A DNA stretch of 64,000 nucleotides from assembly GCA_964019335.1 (NCBI GenBank), contig OZ025764.1:21862-85861 (forward strand). The letters are read 5' to 3'. Both the position numbers and the translations under genes were made by a program. The first letter of the stretch is position 1; each line of letters begins with the position of its first letter. The notes beneath the pieces were generated by a model. That model was not told where the DNA came from, did no database searches, and saw only the letters and a list, made by a program, of their open reading frames with translations. The stretch comes from Diplonema japonicum (lineage: Eukaryota > Euglenozoa > Diplonemea > Diplonemida > Diplonemidae). This document shows, one piece after another, positions 1 through 8,036 of the stretch.

Positions 1-3000
1 ATTTTTCAGGTCGTCGGCGGAGTCGGGCATCGCGTAGAGCGCTTCACGCGTGTCCTCCTGCAGCAGGGACATCCTCACATCTGTGAAGAACACAACTCCC
101 TTCTCTCTGTACTTGACTTCCACCCCAGAGCGCATGGGGGCCAGGGTGTACGCATTGAGAAGATCCTTGTCCGCGGCCACTTCCGCGATCTTCGCCGCCA
201 CCCACCCGAACACTTCGTTCTTCTCCCCACCCTCATCTAGCTTCTCCACATCCTGCACGGTCATTGTGAAGTCGCTAGCGCTTCTCGCCTCGTACCACCC
301 GTCGGTCACTTCACCTTCTTGCTTTTCGAGGGCGCTCAGCTGGGCGACAACCTCAGAAAACCTCCCTGTAGAGGGTATCTGCGCCAGGTTCCCCCTGAAG
401 GCTGCTACGCCCTTCGCAACCACGTCGGGGACCCCATCGGCTGCCTCCTCCCGTATGAGTGCAACGATTGTTTTCAGCATGGCGGTGAGGATCTGAGAGG
501 AGGTGTTCTTCACCAACACGAAAAGGGTTCTTTCCATATCGTCAAGGTGCACAGCGTTGCCAGCGTTGCTGGCGTTGTTTTCCACACTTATCGCCGCCCC
601 TTGGACCTCGTACTTCACGGTTAACGAACCGACAAGCTTGCACCTCAGGTTTTTGTCTTCGAAGGCTCTGGCTTGGCTGAGCTTCTCGAAGGCGGCGGCT
701 TCCATGTGTTCCTTGCACAGCATGTACGCCTTCTGGCACATTACCCTCCATGCGTAGGTGTAGTAAACGTAAGCTGAAGGTGAGAAAGGCACCTCTTCAG
801 CACGTGTCTTCTTCTTCACGACGGTAGAAAGCCCACGCATCCCGCACCTCTCCATGAACTTCTCGGTCAGGTGGATTCTCTCCGACAGCACGTGATGCCC
901 GTCGGGAAGCCTATCGGTGCTGATGTGCATGTCGTCGTAGAGGAGCGTCCCCCCGCCCGAGCTGGCGAACTCGAGATCTTGCGTCCACCAGATTTTGCTT
1001 GTCTTGAGGGCCTGCCATCCCTCTTCAGTGATTTCATCTTGCAAGTTGTCAAAGTCCTGCAGTAGCTTCAGCACGTCGTCTGGGCTGACGGGGATGTTGT
1101 TCCGCGCGATGCTCTCGAGACCCTCCACCTGCACTTCCCATGGAGCGTACTCCGTCACCCCTATCTCGCCCAACTGGTGCCCGCACCTCATGTACACGAA
1201 CCCAACGTACCTGTATTTTGTCTTCGCGCGGTCAAGGAATCCTCCCTGCCCTGCCTTCACGTAACATGTCTCAGGCGGGTACCACGCTCCCTTCAGGTCC
1301 TCCGAGTCCATCCCCTGGTACGGCTTCCTCTCCAGAGGCATCCAGATGTACTTCACCCTCCCCCCAAGGTGCTCCACGATGCCCCTCATCTGCTTGATGC
1401 ATGCCGTGAACTCTTGCTGCTCGTACCACGACTCCAGGTGCTCCACCAGCGCGTCGTCGCTCACAGCGTCCTTCACCCCGAGCTGTAGCAGCAGCGATTC
1501 GAACACCTGCGTCCGTCTGATGTCTGTCGTCGGTATGGCGGATGTGTAGTAGTTGGCGTGGTTCCCCAAGAAGCCAATTGTGCTTGCGTTGCACTGGTAC
1601 GTTGTACGCGGTGTGTGGGGGTTGCCGTCTGTTGCGAGAACCCACTTGGTGCGCGTCAGCATCAGCGCCAGGGAGGTGGGGACACGATCCGTGTGTTCCC
1701 TCCTGTCTTTCTCAGATGCAACCTTGCCGTCGAAACCCTTCAACTTCGACCAGTCGGTTATGTAGCTCAAGGGGGTGGTGAGCTGTGACTTCCATTCCGT
1801 CTCGCCTGAGCACAACATCTGCGCCAAGGTCAACCAGCGCTCCTGGAGGACCTTCTTGTTCTTAATGTCGGCGAAGCCTTGTACCACGCGCTCGACCCCT
1901 GGCCAAGTGCAGTCCTTTTTCAACCTGTACTTCCCATCTGCCGAGTCGGGCAACTCGACACCTAGTTCTCGTGCGTGCTGTGCCCATTCGCTGTCTGCAT
2001 CCACCGACACATCTGTGCTGTAGTACGCTCCCACAATGCTTTCCCTCACCCCCATGACCCCGAGGGTGTTCAGCAGCTTCGACTTGTCGCGCACTGTGGC
2101 GCTGTAGAGCCCGTGTACATGCAACCATTGCAAGCCAAACGTTTTCGCGGGGTTTATCATTGCCTTCTCATGAAGAACAAGCTGATCAACCGCACTCACC
2201 AAAAGGAACGCCTCTTGTGTCTGCGGGTCTCGAAGTTCCCTGCACCCTTCATTGAGAGGCGACGGTACATTTGCAGAACACACGACGGGCATCGACGCCA
2301 GCAGGGAACGGACGTCCTCGTCCGACTCAGTTTTACGCCCGAATCTGTCCGAGATCCACGTCACTGCAGATATGACGTGCATCGGAAGGAGCATCTCGTT
2401 CTCTTCCCACTTGTTAGCGATGTCGGTTGAGATGCATTTTAGCACCTGCTCATCCTGCGTCGGCTTCACCCCAAGCTTTCCAAGCATTGCCCTCAAGCCC
2501 ACCGCATCCTTGCACCCGTCGACGAATGCCTTGTCTACAACGTGTAGCATCTCCATGAAGGCTGCCGGCTGCGACACAGGAAGAAGGATCTTGTGTATCC
2601 CGGGTGCCAGCATCTTCCCCCCTGTCACAGGCACCATCGCCACCTTCCCAACGCGCTCCAGCAGACCTTGTTCCTGGCTCGACCCGGCGATGGAACGCAG
2701 AAGTGACCTCAGGCACAACAGGTACTTCCCCACCCACTTAGAACTCAAGAACCGCAGCCCTGCTTCTTCTTCTTCTTCTTCGGCAGAAAAGGCGGTCGTC
2801 TCGTTGGTGAAGAGCTTCTCCAGCAGGGACACCAGCAACGAGGCGTCTACCTCTTTCACCCCGAGCAGTGCGGATGTGGGTCTGTACGTGTTGCTGCTCT
2901 GGGCATCCCCGACGTAGTGCAGGCCCTTGGCACGGAAAAGTGCCTCCGCTTCGAATAGCTCAAGGATCTCTTCCTCCATGCCTTCGGGGAGCAGGACACA

Positions 3001-6000
3001 CCTTTTCGGCTCAGCCCACTCGCCAGTTCGCGTCAGCATGATGTCTTTGTTGCGGAGTTCCTTGCACAGCTGGTTTGACAGCGGGCGGAACCAGTCTCCT
3101 CGAAGCAGCTCCCTGTCTGGGAGGACGGCAAGGAGGTATTCGGAGGGAAGCTCGCCACGTGTCGCCATGTCCCGCACACCCTGCATCGCCGACAAGATGA
3201 CTCCGAGAGCGGCCTCGCGAAGCCAGTTGTTCCACTGGTCCGACTCGACGATCCTGTCACGCGCCGCGTTTACCGTCCAGTCGGCCTGCAGGACAAACTT
3301 GAAGACACGTGCGTTCGTGGGGAGGAAGGCCGTCACCGGGAAAACCTGTATGTCGCAAGCAGCCTCGGGCTTCAAGAAGGCGACCTGAATGCAGGTATCT
3401 TGCGATCCACCTGGCGACTTCACCCCCTCAGGCACTGCCACGTTCTTCTTGTGCACCACGAATACCTTGTCTCTCCCTTGCCCCTCGTCGCCGACCGTCT
3501 CGAGTAGCCTCACAACCTTAGTGCTCGACGTGTTGCCTTCGTCGTCGTCGTCGGTGTCTCTGCCTTCCTCAGCAGCAGCTTCGTCCAGGCGTGACAGCGT
3601 CCTCGATACCCCACGGATCTCGTTCAAAACCTCGACCCTCCGCAGCTTGTTCAAGAATAGGAGGACGATGAGTTGCACGTCGTTCGCGCCTGTCGTGCAC
3701 TCCTCGTAGAAGCCCTGGTTCTGAAGGGACTCCTTGAATGGCAGGTGCAGCTGCGTCACCCATTCGCCTTCGCAAAGCTTCTGCGTATCTGGCTTGGGCT
3801 TTATGAGGCTGCCGTTCGAGGGGTCACGCCAACTCCCTTCCTGAGGGAGGATCAGACCGAGGTCGCAGCTCGTCCTGTCGAAGTAAAAGTTGTACCCGTT
3901 GGAAATGATGTGCGGCTCGTCGGACACGCTGAAGACTGCCTTGAAGCCGATCCCCTTGCGGCCGATAGACGCGCTTTTACCGGCTTTCGTGCTGAGGTTC
4001 ACGTTGCAAACTGCACGTACGTTGTTCTCGACAAACCCGCACTCGTTGTTCAGCACTTCAATTCCGTCGGGCCTCAGGGTCAGCCTCAGCGAGGGGACCG
4101 TGTCTGGGAAGTAGGTGTTGTCGTCTGCGTTCTGAATCAGCTCGAAGAAGAAGTGGAACTTCGATTCGTACAGCTGCTCAGAGATCACTGTTAGTGTCCT
4201 TTGCAGAATCTTCGTTACGTTGCTGTCCTCCCCCTCGCATAGGCCTGCACGGATGTTCGCGATCACTTCTTCCTCGCTGCTCATCTGGACATTCCCCGCT
4301 CCTTCCTTCCCCTTCTCCTGTGCTGCGGTATCGTTAGGTTTTCCCCTCGCCACCGTGGTCTTCTCGGCGACGGCCTCCGGTACAGGTTTTGCAACCTCGA
4401 CCACCTCCCGCACGATGGCCGTCTTCTGAAACACTGGGTATTCGGTCACGGCTCTCCTCCCTGCCTCTACCCACGACTTCAAGTTAAGCTTCACCGCCCT
4501 TTTCAAGAGCTCGCTGCGCATCGGGTGAGACGCAGCGTGCCCCGCACACCTTTCGTCCCATTTCGGGTCTATCTTCTCCAGCACGGACACCACGGCTGTT
4601 TCGAACACTACCTTGACCACACCTGTTGGGATGGCTAGCAGCAGCTCCGCCACTGCCTTCGGGAGGTTGTAGGCCGACGCCGCAGCCTGAAGCGCTTCCC
4701 TGATGGGGTCCCAGAGGCTCTCCATGTTGCTGCGGTCGTCACTCTCTATGGCGCTCAGGCCTTCCAACACGATGTAGCTCCACAGCTGCACACCAAGCCC
4801 CCAGTAGTCCCTCTTCGTGCAGGCTGACTCGATCGACGAAAAGTCCCCACCTCGTGCCACGGCGTAGAACTTCGTTTTCTTCGGGAACCCTTCTGTGCAC
4901 TCCAGGATCTTCACACCCTTCTCGGCGAGCCTCTCGCTGTTCTTCCCGATGAACTCCTCGAGGGGTCCGTGCTGTTCGGCGTACAACTCGTCCCACAGCA
5001 TCACCGACCTCAAGTCCTCACCGCTGGGGTCTTCAGCAGCCTCCAGCAGCAGCTCCAGCGGCTCCTCTTCAAAGACGCTGGCCATGGCCTGTGCCTCGGC
5101 GGCTGCATCTGTTGCAACCCAGCCGCTGCCGTCCTCACCAGCGACATCAAGCTCGCAATGCCCCGGGTAGTGCAGCACCTTGACCAGTGTGCGGGTCTGA
5201 TCAACGCCTTTAAGAACGCACTCCTTGTTCCCAAGATGGAGGTCTTCGATTTTCCGCACACCGTAGTGTTCTTGAAGAAGACGCTCCGCCACCTCGCTGC
5301 TGTCGGTGACTGCCTCTGTCTTGGTGATAAACGTAGCGGCGAGCGCCATGTCAACCACCGGTGGTGCTGTGTCGCTGCTGTGCAGGAACTCGTAGCCATT
5401 CTCGGTGAACACCCTCGAGTTCAATTTCATGAAGTGCGTGAATGGGTAGTTGCATATGTCGCTCCACCTTTCGTGTCCAAGCCCCTTCGGGGTCTCCACT
5501 TCCAAGTTGTTGAGGATTGTCCACGTCCTGTGGAAGAGGGATCGCGCCGAGAGCAACTTCAGCATCTGGTCTACAATATCCTTCGGGCTGGGCTTTGTGT
5601 CGGTTGATAGTTCGTTGTTGGAGCTTGAAAAAGCAAGCCCTGCTTCCTCCAGCTCCACGGTGTTATGCACGAAAAACTCAAGGAAGCTCCCGTGGCCCAG
5701 GCTGTCGAACGACTGGACATCGAAAACAGCGCGTGAATCTTCTTCGAGGGAGTGCAGGATCTCCTGAGCCTTTCTTCCCTGCACTTTGCTGTTGATACAG
5801 TCCTTCACGGCGTTGAGCAGTTCGTCTTCCGCGACGGTCCCCGTTTCAAGCTGCGCGGTGACCTTATGTGTGCCGGTACGCTCACGCAGAGTCTTCGTGC
5901 AAGCCGCGCAACTGTCCATGGAGGTCTTGCACACGGGGCATTCTTTGTAGACCTCGATGAACTTCATAAGAGAGATGATGAGCGCGTCTGTGAGGGGGAC

Positions 6001-6933
6001 TTCCCGCTTTCGTTTCAAAACATCGAGGTAGCACACCATCCTGCGGTGGATGATGCTCGCTCCCTCACCGGTGCTGACCCACATTGTGAGCTTGTGGAGG
6101 AGGCCGTCGTAGATATCTTGCCCCTGCCGCATGGTACGCTTTACCTCAGCATCGAATTGATCGATGTCCTCCTGTGTAACGCCCATCTGCCTGGCACGGA
6201 GCTCGTGGTGCTTCCTGCTGAGATACTGAGCTTGCGCTTGTTTTACTTCAGCGTCATACTGGCGAACGCCAGGCCCAACCAAGCTGATCATGCGTCCCAT
6301 GTTTACATCTTTAACGTAAACACACAGCTCCTTGATGGTTGCACCCCGTTTTCTTTCGAGGAGGTCGGTGATCATCTGCGGGGTTAGCCTCCCCAAGCCT
6401 CGCGTACGGTCACGAATGATGCTCACGAAAACCTCAAAGATCTCGTAAAATGTCACGCGAGGCGGCATCTTGGAGTCGGGGATGTCAGCCATCCCAGGAA
6501 AGTGTTTTTGAAGCTCCGGATGCAGTCGGTAAGGCCCCAAGCCGATATCCTCAAACCGTGTGATGGGTCCGGAGGTGAGCTTGAGGTCCGCGGCCTGCCT
6601 TGTTACGTACTCGAGACACTCATGAAGCGATCCGAAGGAGAAATGGGACCGGTACGTGTTAATCAACAGCATGACGGAAGACTGCAGTCTAGCCAATTCA
6701 TCCAAAGGAGCTATCTGCCACGGGCCGCGGCAGCCCAGTTCTGTTAGTTCTGATACTTTGAAATGGCTTATGAGCAACGCAGTAATGGACCCTACGTTCA
6801 GGCTGAGTACCCCTTTCTCCCTCTCCTCCTTTATGATCTCGGCGCAGGCTTGCTCAACGACGTGTTTGGTAAACCTGTGGCGTGGTGGTTCGTTCCCACC
6901 TTTCTTTCCTTTGCCGTACCCGCTGGACCTCAT
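1..6933 (-). CDS. NO VEIN/sacsin-type HSP90-like ATPase protein, 3' end beyond window
   Basis: One frame stays open from an ATG at 6933 to the left edge (2311 codons), so the C-terminus is missing. Residues about 884-1050 carry the best signature: SSEEEVIANIRAGL, then ELIQNADDN (from residue 931) and GRKGIGFKAVFSVSDEPHII (from 991). This is the N-box and glycine-rich ATP lid of the HSP90/histidine-kinase-like ATPase fold, in the form known from plant NO VEIN and from sacsin. A Cys cluster (CPVCKTSMDSCAAC) lies near residues 331-344. Several acidic or Ala-rich linkers interrupt the chain. No signal peptide or membrane segment is seen, so it is probably cytosolic or nuclear. The family suggests an ATP-driven chaperone-like role, but the substrate is unknown. 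NO VEIN proteins usually end in a DUF3883 domain, which would lie outside the window. The start is supported by a pyrimidine-AG acceptor 58 nt upstream, and the leader is almost pure A. Confidence 0.85.
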   Translation of the reverse strand, partial: MRSSGYGKGKKGGNEPPRHRFTKHVVEQACAEIIKEEREKGVLSLNVGSITALLISHFKVSELTELGCRGPWQIAPLDELARLQSSVMLLINTYRSHFSFGSLHECLEYVTRQAADLKLTSGPITRFEDIGLGPYRLHPELQKHFPGMADIPDSKMPPRVTFYEIFEVFVSIIRDRTRGLGRLTPQMITDLLERKRGATIKELCVYVKDVNMGRMISLVGPGVRQYDAEVKQAQAQYLSRKHHELRARQMGVTQEDIDQFDAEVKRTMRQGQDIYDGLLHKLTMWVSTGEGASIIHRRMVCYLDVLKRKREVPLTDALIISLMKFIEVYKECPVCKTSMDSCAACTKTLRERTGTHKVTAQLETGTVAEDELLNAVKDCINSKVQGRKAQEILHSLEEDSRAVFDVQSFDSLGHGSFLEFFVHNTVELEEAGLAFSSSNNELSTDTKPSPKDIVDQMLKLLSARSLFHRTWTILNNLEVETPKGLGHERWSDICNYPFTHFMKLNSRVFTENGYEFLHSSDTAPPVVDMALAATFITKTEAVTDSSEVAERLLQEHYGVRKIEDLHLGNKECVLKGVDQTRTLVKVLHYPGHCELDVAGEDGSGWVATDAAAEAQAMASVFEEEPLELLLEAAEDPSGEDLRSVMLWDELYAEQHGPLEEFIGKNSERLAEKGVKILECTEGFPKKTKFYAVARGGDFSSIESACTKRDYWGLGVQLWSYIVLEGLSAIESDDRSNMESLWDPIREALQAAASAYNLPKAVAELLLAIPTGVVKVVFETAVVSVLEKIDPKWDERCAGHAASHPMRSELLKRAVKLNLKSWVEAGRRAVTEYPVFQKTAIVREVVEVAKPVPEAVAEKTTVARGKPNDTAAQEKGKEGAGNVQMSSEEEVIANIRAGLCEGEDSNVTKILQRTLTVISEQLYESKFHFFFELIQNADDNTYFPDTVPSLRLTLRPDGIEVLNNECGFVENNVRAVCNVNLSTKAGKSASIGRKGIGFKAVFSVSDEPHIISNGYNFYFDRTSCDLGLILPQEGSWRDPSNGSLIKPKPDTQKLCEGEWVTQLHLPFKESLQNQGFYEECTTGANDVQLIVLLFLNKLRRVEVLNEIRGVSRTLSRLDEAAAEEGRDTDDDDEGNTSSTKVVRLLETVGDEGQGRDKVFVVHKKNVAVPEGVKSPGGSQDTCIQVAFLKPEAACDIQVFPVTAFLPTNARVFKFVLQADWTVNAARDRIVESDQWNNWLREAALGVILSAMQGVRDMATRGELPSEYLLAVLPDRELLRGDWFRPLSNQLCKELRNKDIMLTRTGEWAEPKRCVLLPEGMEEEILELFEAEALFRAKGLHYVGDAQSSNTYRPTSALLGVKEVDASLLVSLLEKLFTNETTAFSAEEEEEEAGLRFLSSKWVGKYLLCLRSLLRSIAGSSQEQGLLERVGKVAMVPVTGGKMLAPGIHKILLPVSQPAAFMEMLHVVDKAFVDGCKDAVGLRAMLGKLGVKPTQDEQVLKCISTDIANKWEENEMLLPMHVISAVTWISDRFGRKTESDEDVRSLLASMPVVCSANVPSPLNEGCRELRDPQTQEAFLLVSAVDQLVLHEKAMINPAKTFGLQWLHVHGLYSATVRDKSKLLNTLGVMGVRESIVGAYYSTDVSVDADSEWAQHARELGVELPDSADGKYRLKKDCTWPGVERVVQGFADIKNKKVLQERWLTLAQMLCSGETEWKSQLTTPLSYITDWSKLKGFDGKVASEKDRREHTDRVPTSLALMLTRTKWVLATDGNPHTPRTTYQCNASTIGFLGNHANYYTSAIPTTDIRRTQVFESLLLQLGVKDAVSDDALVEHLESWYEQQEFTACIKQMRGIVEHLGGRVKYIWMPLERKPYQGMDSEDLKGAWYPPETCYVKAGQGGFLDRAKTKYRYVGFVYMRCGHQLGEIGVTEYAPWEVQVEGLESIARNNIPVSPDDVLKLLQDFDNLQDEITEEGWQALKTSKIWWTQDLEFASSGGGTLLYDDMHISTDRLPDGHHVLSERIHLTEKFMERCGMRGLSTVVKKKTRAEEVPFSPSAYVYYTYAWRVMCQKAYMLCKEHMEAAAFEKLSQARAFEDKNLRCKLVGSLTVKYEVQGAAISVENNASNAGNAVHLDDMERTLFVLVKNTSSQILTAMLKTIVALIREEAADGVPDVVAKGVAAFRGNLAQIPSTGRFSEVVAQLSALEKQEGEVTDGWYEARSASDFTMTVQDVEKLDEGGEKNEVFGWVAAKIAEVAADKDLLNAYTLAPMRSGVEVKYREKGVVFFTDVRMSLLQEDTREALYAMPDSADDLKN

Positions 6934-6990
6934 CGAGATTTTTTTTTCCTTTTTTTCTTCCTTTTTTTTTTTTTTTTTTTTTTTTTTTGT

Positions 6991-7045
6991 CCTGTGTTTA
7001 ATATGAAAAGAGTAAAGAAAAAAAAATTTAAGAAATAAAAAAACT
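6991..7045 (-). promoter_or_regulatory. putative trans-splice acceptor of the NO VEIN-like gene
   Basis: On the minus strand a T-rich tract (7045 down to about 7003) is followed by ATTAAACACAG|G, with the AG at 6993-6992. From there to the ATG at 6933 the leader is almost only A, with a few G. This is the pyrimidine-tract/AG layout used for spliced-leader addition in Euglenozoa. The functional role is inferred. Confidence 0.55.
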
Positions 7046-7941
7046 TAAGAAATAAAAAAAAAACCCCCCCCGCAGCTACTTTCTTTTGGAATGGTGAATA
7101 AAAAAAAAAGTAACTATTCAGAAAAATAGAGGGTCAAACGAAGAAATAAAGAGAGAGAGAGAAAGGGAGAGGTTTGCTTTTTTTCTTCTTTTTTTTCTCT
7201 TCTTATTTTTCTTTTTTCTTTCAAAGACAAGAAGAGAAAAAAAAAATGGTTCAGTGATATAGTTATTCAAACTGAAAGGTGAGTAGGAAAAAAAAGACCT
7301 GGAAGAAACCATTCTTTTCGCCTACTCAAAAAAAAAAGGAGAATATATATATATAAGATGTACTTCTTTGTTCTATGCTATCCTGCACCAAAAAGAAATA
7401 AGAAGTGTCGCAGCAAGAAAAACCAAATAAAGAACACACAGACGCAGCGGCCAGAGGGCGGAAACACTACCAAAAAACGTGAATATTAAAAGAAGGATTA
7501 AAATCAGTCGATCTTTTCCTGTAGTAAAGCCTGTGGAGAGGACTATCGAAGAAGAAGAAAAAAAAAAAAGAGAGGGAAAGGGAGAGAAAACCGGTCAACA
7601 ACCTGTACGAACTACCACACTCTTTTTGGGTTTTTCTTCCCTCTTTTTTTTTTTCTTTTTTTTTTTTTTCTCGTTTTTTTCGAATCGCTTTCTTTCAAAA
7701 AAAAAAAATAAAATAAAAAAGAAAGTTCGTTAGCTAGATAGTTTGGGAGGTGCCATTACTTTAAAAAAAAGAAAGGAAAATAGGGCAAACTTCTCCAGCA
7801 TAAGAAGTAATAAACCTATCCCCACAAAGTACAGAGATTCTTCCGAGGTGTGAGAGCCACGTAAAGCATTCCCTTGAAGGGACGGGTGCTGATAAGCCTT
7901 CTTTAAAGAAATACGGCTTTCCTCCTCTTTCTTTTTCTTCT

Positions 7942-7976
<35 letters not shown>

Positions 7977-8036
7977 AATCGCGATCATGAGAAAAAAAAA
8001 AAAAAAAAAAATAAGGTTGTGTAAATGTTAATTCGT
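7046..8036. other. gene-free AT-rich spacer
   Basis: The spacer holds long A and T runs, a short GA repeat near 7149-7160, a TA repeat near 7343-7354 and a T run of about 29 at 7947-7975. The best non-simple stretch is 7780-7910, which has no long ORF and no recognisable RNA. Nothing else can be supported. Confidence 0.6.

Noticed and set aside
50-6900. Many plus-strand ORFs of 60-230 codons
   Set aside because: They are shadows of the long minus-strand NO VEIN-like gene: they lack domains, overlap each other in different frames, and the minus frame is continuous over 2311 codons.
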